DNA of 36,913 nt from an archaeon. GTDB taxonomy: Archaea > Asgardarchaeota > Hermodarchaeia > Hermodarchaeales > Hermodarchaeaceae. The notes under the pieces are model-generated. The model ran no database searches, was not told the origin of the DNA, and saw only the letters and a list, made by a program, of their open reading frames with translations. Where the stretch lies: contig JABXGX010000194.1 of NCBI GenBank assembly GCA_016550405.1, positions 1-36,913 on the forward strand, given 5' to 3'. Position 1 is the stretch's first letter; the number at the start of each line of letters is the position of its first letter. Positions 17,026-24,642 of this stretch are shown here, piece by piece. The position numbers and the translations under genes are program-made.

Positions 17026-17709
17026 ATGATAATGAAGTTGAAAGCCTTCCTCTCAGACCTTGATGGCACTCTAATTGATACTCGTGAACGAGCGATCCAA
17101 GCTCATGCTCAAGCTCTTCGCCCCCTTGGGTATTCAGTAACTCCAGATCAAATTCGAAACCTGTACAGATATGCCTTTGATTCCCGCGATTTCCTCAATA
17201 GGTTGAATGTCCATCTTTCCGATTCAGACTTCATCCAATACCTTACAAATTTCCGAGGACATTTCTTTTCACATCCCGAGCTCTCATACGTCATTCCAGG
17301 CACACTTGAGGTCCTCACCCAACTTCAATCCCGAACAAACCACATGCGAGTAGTCACATCGCGCCATGATATTCAGCTAACCCAACAAGAAATGAGACTA
17401 CACGGTCTTTACAAATGGTTCGAAGCAATTTACACTCGCGGAGATCTTGCTCAGGCTCAAGGAAAAGAGCGAGTCCCACTTTTTCCCTATCTACCGCAAC
17501 GACGTGCCCTCATTCAATTAGCATTGCAGGATGTGAAAGCAGAAGGGGAGGTCTGGGTTGTCGGTGACTCCGCGAGTGAATTAGAAGCCGCAAAGGGTCT
17601 AGGGTGTGTAACAATCGGAGTTCTGACAGGATTCGGAACACCTGACGATTTAGCCCCCTTCGCTAACCACGTTCTCAACTCATTTGCAGAAATTGTGCAA
17701 CTTATCTAG
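17026..17709 (+). CDS. HAD-family phosphatase, second of a tandem pair
   Basis: 227 residues from the ATG at 17026; ATG at 17032 is equally possible. Motifs are LSDLDGTLIDTRER, VVTSRHD, YTRGDLAQAQG and VWVVGDSASELEAA. Similarity to the preceding gene extends over the whole length, including the shared TRGDLA segment and the GVLTGFGTPDDLAPF end, so the pair arose by tandem duplication. A frame open from 16921 exists, but the upstream part is the previous gene's end in another frame. It appears to have its own TATA box, so it need not be co-regulated with its twin. Confidence 0.88.
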   Translation: MIMKLKAFLSDLDGTLIDTRERAIQAHAQALRPLGYSVTPDQIRNLYRYAFDSRDFLNRLNVHLSDSDFIQYLTNFRGHFFSHPELSYVIPGTLEVLTQLQSRTNHMRVVTSRHDIQLTQQEMRLHGLYKWFEAIYTRGDLAQAQGKERVPLFPYLPQRRALIQLALQDVKAEGEVWVVGDSASELEAAKGLGCVTIGVLTGFGTPDDLAPFANHVLNSFAEIVQLI

Positions 17710-17727
17710 TCTGCTGTTATATGGTAA

Positions 17728-19206
17728 ATGAATATGACACGAAAACAGCGCTCTTCCAGTGCATCGGATTGCAATTCAGATGCTCCCCGCTTTGATACAC
17801 GACAGTACCAAGAACATATCCTTCGACGCATTAGGGAACATCATGGCCAAAACATACTGGTCGAATTAGACTGTGGACTGGGAAAACGAGTTCTAACTTA
17901 TAAACTGATAACAGAACAATTTCCTGACACTCGATTTATCATAACGGTGAATTCGTCTTCTTCTCTCCAAGAAACTGCGCAATACCTCAAAGAAGAATAT
18001 GGCGGTGTTGAAGGATTAGGTGTGGTTTCTCCTAGTGTTCAGGGTCCTCGGCGTGAACAACTGCTCCGTGAATCCCGCGTCGTATTATGCACCCCACGGG
18101 TCCTCGCCAATATCCTCAAAAAAGGCAATCTGCAACCAACTGATTTTGAAGGACTCTTAATCAATGAAGTCGATACAATCCTGCGGCGTATGGGACACAA
18201 CCGTATTCTCATCCAACCCTGGGGATATCTTTTGGACTTCTTCAAAGAGAACTGGATTCTGGGTCTCAGCGGAACTCTCCGTGACGACCATGTGGTCTTC
18301 GATCAAGCCCAACTCCACATTCGGGATGAACTACAAACGCTTGCTGAGTTTCTCCCCAATGTAGAACTCATCAGCATGAACGAATTGGTAGGTACCGATA
18401 TAGACCAATATATCCAGCCCACCATTCTAGATGTCGCTCCCGTACAGGATGCAGTCATTCGAGCCATGGCTCTCATACTTGATGATCTTATCCAATCAAC
18501 ACGAGAAGAAATCTACCAAATCGTTCGAGAGGAATCAGGTAGGGCCCTGGGCGAGCTCCCTGACTCCACTCGGACACTGCATCTAATTCTCCATGAACTC
18601 CCCATTCCCGAAGAGCTCGCCCGCCAATACAGCGGACTTCTAATGACTCGCAAATATCTCTATGGAATGGCATCTAAGAGCTTCCGTCGATATTTGCATC
18701 ATCCAACCCTGAAACCCCAGATTGACGTAGACCGAATGATGAAAGATTGGCCGAAAATCACTCCCAAATCTATCAAAGCTCAAGAGTTAGCCACAAATGC
18801 AAATAAAACGGTCATCCTTTCCTCTTACTTGAACGTGGTCAGTGAAATCGATGAGCTTCTTAAAATGAAAGGAATTCGAACCTTCCAACTCACTGGCCGT
18901 ACTCATAACAAACAGGAGGTCCTTACAGAATTCAAGCAGGCTTCTTCACCTGCAGCGATTATTCTCTCCCCAGTCGGAGAACGGGACCTCGATTTGCCTG
19001 AAGCTGACTTACTTATCATTTGCGACACGGTCAATACGACTAAAACAATTTATCAGAAAATGAAACGAAGTCGCGGTGGCCAAGTGGTTTTCCTTGTATA
19101 TTCTGATACCTCCGAAGTTACAAAAATCAGACGTCTCCTCGACAATATTATGGAGCGGTATCCATGGTCAACGAAGCTCGGAACTATTAACGGAATTATG
19201 AAATAA
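17728..19206 (+). CDS. Hef/Mph1-like superfamily 2 helicase with degenerate motifs
   Basis: 492 residues. The layout is that of the helicase part of Hef/FANCM/Mph1: TRQYQEHILRRI (Q-like region), motif I ELDCGLGKR (46-54, Lys kept but Arg in place of Thr/Ser), Ib CTPRVLANILKKG, motif II LINEVD (DExD changed to NEVD at 146-149), motif III LSGTLR, and C-terminal LSPVGERDLDLPEADLLIICD with VYQ-like motif VI changed to YQKMKRSRGG where active enzymes have QRxGRxGR. The ERCC4 nuclease domain is absent. The changes in motifs I, II and VI suggest weak or no ATPase activity, perhaps a DNA-binding or regulatory role. Hef/Mph1-type helicases act on stalled forks. Confidence 0.75.
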   Translation: MNMTRKQRSSSASDCNSDAPRFDTRQYQEHILRRIREHHGQNILVELDCGLGKRVLTYKLITEQFPDTRFIITVNSSSSLQETAQYLKEEYGGVEGLGVVSPSVQGPRREQLLRESRVVLCTPRVLANILKKGNLQPTDFEGLLINEVDTILRRMGHNRILIQPWGYLLDFFKENWILGLSGTLRDDHVVFDQAQLHIRDELQTLAEFLPNVELISMNELVGTDIDQYIQPTILDVAPVQDAVIRAMALILDDLIQSTREEIYQIVREESGRALGELPDSTRTLHLILHELPIPEELARQYSGLLMTRKYLYGMASKSFRRYLHHPTLKPQIDVDRMMKDWPKITPKSIKAQELATNANKTVILSSYLNVVSEIDELLKMKGIRTFQLTGRTHNKQEVLTEFKQASSPAAIILSPVGERDLDLPEADLLIICDTVNTTKTIYQKMKRSRGGQVVFLVYSDTSEVTKIRRLLDNIMERYPWSTKLGTINGIMK

Positions 19207-19228
19207 TTTTGCTCAACATGGAAATTAC

Positions 19229-19751
19229 TTACGAAACGGATTTCAGATATCGATACCAGGTAAATGCGCTGATAACAACAATAAGGATCGACATCGCAAG
19301 TGAACCGAAAATATTCACTGGTAAAATAAAGAAAGGGCTTCATAAATGGGAAAAATACGACCCATCGAAGCCAGAAACCAATCAATAACCAAATCCCTAT
19401 TACTACTAATCCTAGCCATCGATATGGTCTAGGTACTACAAATGGGTGAGAAACGCCGCTGATTAGTATAAGACTAATCCAGATGCCAAAGAAAATTGAA
19501 CCAATTATAAAGACAAAGAATGTTGCATTTAATAACTGACTAATACTTTGACCAATTAGAGGGGGTCGAACAGAAATAAAATTCCATATACCAATGATAT
19601 AATTGTTAATGAGAAGAAGTATTACGATTGAGATAATGAAGCAAAAAAGCACAAAAATAGTTGATAGAATATACAAAAGTCGCCAAGTTTCGTTCTCTCC
19701 CAGACATTGCCCGACTTCTATGCTTGAATTTAGAGATATTCCCTCGTTCAA
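19229..19751 (-). pseudogene. Four-helix membrane protein gene with a frameshift
   Basis: From a TTG at 19751 the minus strand codes for a hydrophobic protein with spans around IVILLLINNYIIGIW, FFVFIIGSIFFGIW and LVVIGIWLLIGFWLRWVVFF. In that frame the reading continues to 19053, through the end of the convergent helicase gene, with a poor soluble-looking tail. Removing one base from the run of three C (plus-strand GGG at 19335-19337) instead gives MKPFFILPVNIFGSLAMS, a fourth hydrophobic span and a stop at 19229, 22 bases clear of the helicase, for a total of 174 codons. This is much more natural. Either a real +1 lesion or a sequencing/assembly slip explains it. The family is not recognised. 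Confidence 0.65.
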
Positions 19752-19845
19752 AGCATATAGTCTATAATATGAAAAATTACGGATTGATGCTTTGTATTAC
19801 AAGGATTTAACAGTGTGAGATATTGTTTCAAAGTGTGAAGTAAGA

Positions 19846-20478
19846 ATGGCCGCTCCCAAAAATGATGGTTCGAACATAATACCTTCATCGCCACATGTGT
19901 ACTCTGTGTATATTTTCGAAAGGGTTTGCAGAGATATCTTCAATCACTGCCTTAGGGAAGCGACTGGAGACTCACGACGTGAGGCCTTAGGTGTCATTCT
20001 TGGATTTCGACGAATATGGAACGGACAAAAGTATATCCGCGTAACCGATTGGGCGACAGGGCGAGTTGAAGCGAGCATCGCTCATGCAAGGTTTACACCT
20101 GAGGGAATCCTCGAATATCGATTGGCCTTATATGATCGTTATGGAAATAATCCTCATTCTCCTCGAGTCGTTGGGTTGTGGCATTCTCACCCCTTTGGAG
20201 GAGATCCCCACTTTTCGTCAACAGACCTCCACACATTCTTTAATACTCCATTCTGTGCAGAAGGAAACATCTTCTTTCTAATTGATCCAATTAGTCGAGT
20301 CTTCAAGGTGTATATGCTTCGCCAACGCCCCGATGAACCTGGGCTTCAACTAGATCAAGTTGAGTGGTGTACCTATCGCCCCTCAGTTCCCCTTGATGAA
20401 TCCAATCACTCCAGCGAAGCCGATTCTGCCAATGAGGAGGAACCAGTTCATGACAACGAAGAAACCAACTCCTGTTAG
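19846..20478 (+). CDS. JAMM/MPN metallopeptidase (deubiquitinase-like)
   Basis: 210 residues. The JAMM signature is present: catalytic Glu46 in REALGVILGF and the metal ligands His113, His115 and Asp127 in LWHSHPFGGDPHFSSTD. The interval from the second His to the Asp is 11 residues, one more than the common x10 of Rpn11-type enzymes. The C-terminal 30 residues are acidic and probably disordered. JAMM proteases cut isopeptide bonds or trim Ub-like precursors with zinc. The gene overlaps the E1-like gene by 29 bases and faces the Ub-like/E2 operon, so it probably processes or removes that Ub-like modifier. Confidence 0.9.
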   Translation: MAAPKNDGSNIIPSSPHVYSVYIFERVCRDIFNHCLREATGDSRREALGVILGFRRIWNGQKYIRVTDWATGRVEASIAHARFTPEGILEYRLALYDRYGNNPHSPRVVGLWHSHPFGGDPHFSSTDLHTFFNTPFCAEGNIFFLIDPISRVFKVYMLRQRPDEPGLQLDQVEWCTYRPSVPLDESNHSSEADSANEEEPVHDNEETNSC

Positions 20479-21316
20479 TCTCCAATTCTTTGAAAAAGAT
20501 CAACATGACCGCACTCGCCGATGGTTAGGCAAAACTAACTTGGACACAATCCAACAATCAAAAGTCCTTATAATTGGAGCTGGGGCTGTAGGCAATGAAG
20601 TGTGTAAGAATCTTGGACTACTGGGAGTTGGAAAAATCATCTTAGTTGACCCAGAAAAGGTTGCTGCCTCTAATCTGAATCGCTGTGTCTTCTTCAGACC
20701 TGAGGATCATGAGGTCAAATTCAAAGTCGATGCCGTTGCTGAAAGACTCCCTAATCTCGCAACAGACACAATCGTCGAACCATACGCAGTTCCTATTCAG
20801 CAAGCTCCAGAATCCGTGTGGAACGTGGATTTAGTATTGGTGGGAGTCGATAATCATTATGCCCGGTATTTATTAAACGCAAAGAATCTCAGTTTAGATC
20901 CGCCACTTCCACTTATCAATGGAGCGATGGGAAAAGACTTTGTCACAGTAGAGGTCCTTGCCCCACCCCACACAGCATGTTTAGTGTGTTCATGGAGTAA
21001 GGATTTCGTTGATCATGTGGTGGCCAATGAAGTTCGAACTCGCTGCGATCCATTCTTTGTAAACACGATTCCTCGGTTTCCTATGATTAGTTTCGTCACC
21101 TCGATTGTTGGGGCTGTAATGTCTTGGGAAGCCACAAAGGTTCTCGTCGGATTAGAAGAATGGAAACACACTGGAAACTGGCATGATGAGCTTAAACCAG
21201 CTTTAGGACGGTTTATCCAATACAATTTACGTGAGCACACATCGATGACCGGGCCCATTATGACCAATCCAATATGTGCAGAAATCTTTTGCAGAGACAA
21301 ACAAAAGCACGCGTAA
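20450..21316 (+). CDS. E1-like ThiF/UBA activating enzyme
   Basis: 288 residues from the ATG at 20450 (GGAGG 9 bases upstream), overlapping the JAMM gene. The adenylation fold shows IIGAGAVGNEVCKNLGLLGVG (41-61; ATP glycines 43-48), LVDPEKVAASNLNR with Asp67, Asn75, Asn77 and Arg78, and VGVDNHYAR. CLVC (177, 180) and CAEIFC (276, 281) are the likely zinc ligands. Cys199 in VRTRCDPFF lies about where the thioester cysteine sits in MoeB/ThiF/E1 proteins. There is no ubiquitin-fold domain for E2 docking, as in simple prokaryotic E1s. Expected role: adenylate the C-terminus of the Ub-like protein at 24322-24642 and pass it to the E2-like protein. Confidence 0.92.
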   Translation: MTTKKPTPVSLQFFEKDQHDRTRRWLGKTNLDTIQQSKVLIIGAGAVGNEVCKNLGLLGVGKIILVDPEKVAASNLNRCVFFRPEDHEVKFKVDAVAERLPNLATDTIVEPYAVPIQQAPESVWNVDLVLVGVDNHYARYLLNAKNLSLDPPLPLINGAMGKDFVTVEVLAPPHTACLVCSWSKDFVDHVVANEVRTRCDPFFVNTIPRFPMISFVTSIVGAVMSWEATKVLVGLEEWKHTGNWHDELKPALGRFIQYNLREHTSMTGPIMTNPICAEIFCRDKQKHA

Positions 21317-21320
21317 TAGG

Positions 21321-22925
21321 CTAGATAAGACCAATGGTTTTTTGCCAATAGGTTGAAGTTGGCTTGTAATCAGCCCAAAGTCGTAAATTCAATGTAACCT
21401 TAGATGCGGTGGTTGGGGTATGGATATTTAACCAAAGATTTACCGGGGATTGTAAACGGGGGGCAAACGGTTCGATAGCTACAACTTGATCCATTAAACC
21501 ATCCGAAAGGGTAGCAGTCATAACCATCTGGTCTAGCGGATATTCACGACGTGTTTTAGGAATCAAAGCAATCTTCAAGGGAAGCCTACTTCCCCGGGGA
21601 ACAGCGTCAGGAATCTGAACTTGCATTTCAGCAGGGGCTGCTCGCAGCCTAGGGTGCGAAGACTCGGGAACACTAACTACACACTTGACTTTCCATCCTG
21701 TTTGAATTTGTGGCTGAGATGATTTACCTTTTTTCCCATCAATTGTAACAGTTTGATAATGCCAACTTACCTTGAATTCTTGGCGAATTCGTGTATCCAT
21801 CCAATTCCCAATAATGAGAGGGATGTGCCGGTTAGTGACCCCTAATAGCCCCAAGGCTCCATGCCAGGTCGGATCAACAGGAATCCACAGACCACGAATC
21901 CACACTTGGCTCCATGCATGACGTTCCCAACTTTTGCCATCAAAGGCATATCCTGCCTCAAGGCGTGCGGGAATTTTATTAGCTCGACAAAGAGCCGTTA
22001 ACAAGGCCGCATATTCTGTGCAATCACCAACGCGCTTCTCAATGGCATACGCGGCCCCTCTCTCATGCTCTTGCCGTACATACCGAATTTTCTGTGTAAC
22101 CGCTTTCATGGCCGCTTGGGTGTATTGAATAGGGGTACCATTGTCTTTGGCTAAATCTCGAGCCAAATCCTTGATGAGGTGATGATGCGATTCGATGAAG
22201 TTTTCAGGCTGAGTAAATTTCACAATATTGCCCGGAATGGGAGTTGAAAGCGAGGTTTTGGGAAGAGTGTATCGGACCGCCCGATTACGGACGAGTACTG
22301 TGTAACCACAAGTGAAAGCTTCTCCGACAGCCAATTTATTACACATGAAGCGGCACCATCGATTGCCTATCAAATCGTTTTGTTGTACTCCATTTCGCGG
22401 CGAGATCTTGATGGTAATAATATCCTGTCGTGGAGGTAATGAAGGAGGAGAGGCAATGTTGACCTGAACATTGCTTAAGGGACCTTGAGTCGTGTTTGTG
22501 ACCGTTGCAGAATAATTCACACGGTGAACGACGATAGGCGGATGACCCCCTTCTAAAAGAAAGCATCCCATCACCAGATGGTCTTCAGGCGGTCCCCGTT
22601 GTGGATATTTATCGACAGCAAGTTTGATTCGTGTTTCGTGGAAAGCTACAAGAACAGAGTAAAACCCTGAAAGGAGTGCTTTGTCCAAAGACAACGTGAA
22701 TTGGTCAGTATTGGTTGGTCCGAATCGGAAAGGAACTTTACTAACAGTGCGACCAAAAGGATCAATGATGTAGACAGCTCCACTCTCGATTTTGACATTC
22801 GAAATCGCCTTTACCGTCTGAGTGATGTGGATGGTAATTTTTTGCCCCGCTTTAACAAAGGGCACTCCGTCTCGTCTGGATGGAGCACTGATTTTCAAAG
22901 AGACCGGAAGATTAGTTGTCATCAT
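21321..22925 (-). CDS. Cytoplasmic transglutaminase-fold protein
   Basis: 534 residues. The papain/transglutaminase core lies at about 240-390 with the triad Cys302 in VGDCTEYAALLTALCR, His336 in ERHAWSQVWI and Asp351 in WIPVDPTW. It is flanked by beta-sandwich-like segments (about 1-230 and 410-534). There is no signal peptide or membrane span, so it acts inside the cell. It is the last gene of the Ub-like operon, overlapping the zinc-finger gene by 14 bases. Proteins of this fold can be peptidases, deamidases or cross-linking enzymes; bacterial Ub-like operons sometimes carry such peptidases. A second processing or deconjugating enzyme, or an actual ligase, are the main options. Confidence 0.85.
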   Translation of the reverse strand: MMTTNLPVSLKISAPSRRDGVPFVKAGQKITIHITQTVKAISNVKIESGAVYIIDPFGRTVSKVPFRFGPTNTDQFTLSLDKALLSGFYSVLVAFHETRIKLAVDKYPQRGPPEDHLVMGCFLLEGGHPPIVVHRVNYSATVTNTTQGPLSNVQVNIASPPSLPPRQDIITIKISPRNGVQQNDLIGNRWCRFMCNKLAVGEAFTCGYTVLVRNRAVRYTLPKTSLSTPIPGNIVKFTQPENFIESHHHLIKDLARDLAKDNGTPIQYTQAAMKAVTQKIRYVRQEHERGAAYAIEKRVGDCTEYAALLTALCRANKIPARLEAGYAFDGKSWERHAWSQVWIRGLWIPVDPTWHGALGLLGVTNRHIPLIIGNWMDTRIRQEFKVSWHYQTVTIDGKKGKSSQPQIQTGWKVKCVVSVPESSHPRLRAAPAEMQVQIPDAVPRGSRLPLKIALIPKTRREYPLDQMVMTATLSDGLMDQVVAIEPFAPRLQSPVNLWLNIHTPTTASKVTLNLRLWADYKPTSTYWQKTIGLI

Positions 22926-23307
22926 CTTGTCCTACTGGATCAGAGCTAAAAACTGGTTCTGGGTCTTCTTGATCTGGCAGGGTAACTACCTTTCCCCCTG
23001 GTTGCTGCTTCGGTCTACGGGGCACATCGTCGAGAAATGTTACTGTTGAGCGTTGTTGTGGTTCCTGAACAGGTGTGGGTTCACGTGGTCCTAGGAACCG
23101 TGTGAAATGTGGGCTATGAGGTTCACTACCCTGAATAATCGCACCAGGGCATATTCCTTGCCCGGTTTCAAGAAGGAGTACTCGGCAACTCGGGCAAATG
23201 TAGCTGCCACAGGTTGTGCAGATCCACCATTGGCTTCTTGCTTCAGCAATGGAAGTTTGGGCATCACAGGCCATGCACTTGAAATGGGACGCTCCGTGAA
23301 CACTCAT
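22912..23307 (-). CDS. RING-like zinc-finger protein with SIM-like tail
   Basis: 131 residues. The N-terminal 55 carry seven cysteines: Cys11-x2-Cys14, Cys30-x2-Cys33, Cys38-x2-Cys41 and Cys53 (KCMAC, WWICTTCGSYICPSC, GICPG), a treble-clef or RING-like arrangement with the last ligand unclear. The rest is low-complexity, with two short hydrophobic runs followed by acidic residues (STVTFLDD at 87-94, KVVTLPDQED at 106-115) that resemble SUMO-interacting motifs. The zinc finger is homologous to the one at 29204-29665 in the SMC operon. An E3-like adaptor role is an inference from place and fold. ATG at 23307 overlaps the preceding stop by 4 bases and has GGAGGA in front. Confidence 0.75.
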   Translation of the reverse strand: MSVHGASHFKCMACDAQTSIAEARSQWWICTTCGSYICPSCRVLLLETGQGICPGAIIQGSEPHSPHFTRFLGPREPTPVQEPQQRSTVTFLDDVPRRPKQQPGGKVVTLPDQEDPEPVFSSDPVGQDDDN

Positions 23308-23513
23308 TCTTCCTCCTCCTTTTCAGAGGGTTTTCGAATGCGTTGAACCTTTATGGCGAAATGAGGCGAGAAATTTGGTGGGCGTTCTTCTTCAAATGGA
23401 ATGTCTCGCTCTTGTAAGATTTTGATGCGATTCTTCTTTGACTGCTCTTCAGTGGGTTGGGTGTTACCATCAGGTTCCTGGGTCTCTTCCTTTTCAGGGG
23501 GCGGTTCCGACAT
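23304..23513 (-). CDS. Small charged protein of the Ub-like operon
   Basis: 69 residues, mostly Glu, Lys and Pro; the N-terminal and C-terminal parts look disordered. The centre reads NRIKILQERDIPFEEE, where the hydrophobic run IKIL near acidic residues resembles the short motifs in its two neighbours. Start ATG at 23513 has AGGAG 10 bases upstream and the gene is closely packed between the E2-like and zinc-finger genes, which supports it as real. No known family recognised. It might be a modifier substrate or a scaffold peptide. Confidence 0.65.
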   Translation of the reverse strand: MSEPPPEKEETQEPDGNTQPTEEQSKKNRIKILQERDIPFEEERPPNFSPHFAIKVQRIRKPSEKEEEE

Positions 23514-23526
23514 CTACTCACAACTC

Positions 23527-24291
23527 CTATGAATCCTCTGCTTCATCAAGAATTCGCACACTCGAACTCCTTTTTGAATCATCTAAAATTCGAGGCAACC
23601 TTCCTGTGGCTTGCTTTGGAGATTGCTGAGGACCGAGAATTTGAACACGTCCTCGCCGAGAGGTCGTCGGTGATCCGGAGTGATGCCGGGCCTCCCAAAG
23701 CCGTTCAAGGGTTTCTATGATATTAGTCGTATCCTGTTCGTACCATGCCATAGCCGCACTATTTAACCCATGATCGGATTGAAATTGGGATGGGGGCTCC
23801 ACACGATCAGGCTTTAGTAACACGAAGAATGGCAGATCTTCTAAAATCCGGTCGAGTTCACCGCGAACTGAATAACATGCATGACCAGTTCCACTAGCCG
23901 CTAAACGTGGATGAAAAAGCGGAGTCTCGGCAGCAGGGCGGATTGTTCCGATATTCTGTGGGTACTCTCGAGGTAAATCAAAGACAAACCGATGTTCAAA
24001 CCGGATTGCGGTTTCATCTGTCAGGGAACGGGGTTGTTGAATTATCCCTGGGAGGTTTCGCATAACAAAACGGATGCGCTTGTAGGCACCGTCACGGTGC
24101 CGGGCGATAATTGCGACGGTAAAATCACGATTGTTCCACATGGTGTCTTCTCGGACGGGAGGGTCTGGATACCAACCCTTTCGACCATACAGATTATTCA
24201 TCGTATCAAAGAATGTTTGGATTTGGGTTTCCACCCGCGCGTTGAAAAGTTCCGTTGAGAATACAGGTTGGGTCACGGTTGTATCCCTCAT
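23527..24291 (-). CDS. E2-like (UBC-fold) ubiquitin-conjugating protein
   Basis: 254 residues. Residues about 15-190 follow the E2 pattern: N-terminal helix, strands FTVAIIARHRDG and YKRIRFVM, then HRFVFDLPREYPQ (E2 f.i.fp..YP), LFHPRLAASGTGHACYSV with the candidate catalytic Cys139, a LEDLPFFVLL helix, and NSAAMAWYEQD matching the N..A...y..d of E2 helix 3. The usual HPN is HPR. After residue 200 comes a disordered tail with three short hydrophobic runs (RVQIL 215-219, RLPRIL 231-236, SVRILDEAED 244-253). The start ATG at 24291 sits too close to its GGGGTGA; a GTG at 24276 with GAGGGA upstream is a good alternative. The neighbour is the Ub-like gene. Confidence 0.8.
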   Translation of the reverse strand: MRDTTVTQPVFSTELFNARVETQIQTFFDTMNNLYGRKGWYPDPPVREDTMWNNRDFTVAIIARHRDGAYKRIRFVMRNLPGIIQQPRSLTDETAIRFEHRFVFDLPREYPQNIGTIRPAAETPLFHPRLAASGTGHACYSVRGELDRILEDLPFFVLLKPDRVEPPSQFQSDHGLNSAAMAWYEQDTTNIIETLERLWEARHHSGSPTTSRRGRVQILGPQQSPKQATGRLPRILDDSKRSSSVRILDEAEDS

Positions 24292-24321
24292 TCACCCCAT
24301 TTATGGGTTAGACTAGAACTA

Positions 24322-24642
24322 TTATTGTCCCACTTCTGGAACGACATCAAGGAGGAAGAATTCGTCATCAGTAATTTTAGGTTCTAGTTCTCCAAAGGTT
24401 ACTCCTGGGCTTAAGCGGGTGGGTTCAGGAGCTTTGCGAATCAACACGAATTCAGCTCGTTGGTCTCCAATTTTCGCTTTTGCCCAATCATCAATATTTA
24501 CTCCCTCATCACGGGCTTGTTGGACAAGGGTGCGAATCACCTCTTCAACCCGAGTATCCTCATCAATGCCAATCCGAAATTCCTTTTGGCGTGGCTCAAC
24601 GTCGACTATGATTGAGCGCCAAAAACCTTCTTCGTTACTCAA
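24322..24642 (-). CDS. Ubiquitin-like beta-grasp protein
   Basis: 106 residues from a TTG at 24642, fixed by AGGTGA 6 bases upstream. The predicted order fits a beta-grasp: strands WRSIIVDVEP and KEFRIGID, helix TRVEEVIRTLVQQARDEG, strand RAEFVLIRKA, then TFGELEPKITDDEFFLLDVV, where L..G..F.EL....D..FL.LV recalls ubiquitin strands 4-5. The tail is VVPEVGQ: no Gly-Gly, but a single Gly followed by a terminal Gln. First gene of the operon Ub-like/E2-like/small/zinc finger/transglutaminase, so it is the likely modifier. Removal of the last residue would expose a C-terminal Gly; that processing is an inference. Confidence 0.72.
   Translation of the reverse strand: MSNEEGFWRSIIVDVEPRQKEFRIGIDEDTRVEEVIRTLVQQARDEGVNIDDWAKAKIGDQRAEFVLIRKAPEPTRLSPGVTFGELEPKITDDEFFLLDVVPEVGQ

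Noticed and set aside
19053..19228. C-terminal continuation of the membrane protein frame into the helicase gene
   Set aside because: The frame gives a natural end at 19229 after correction of one base; the overlapping tail is probably not coding.
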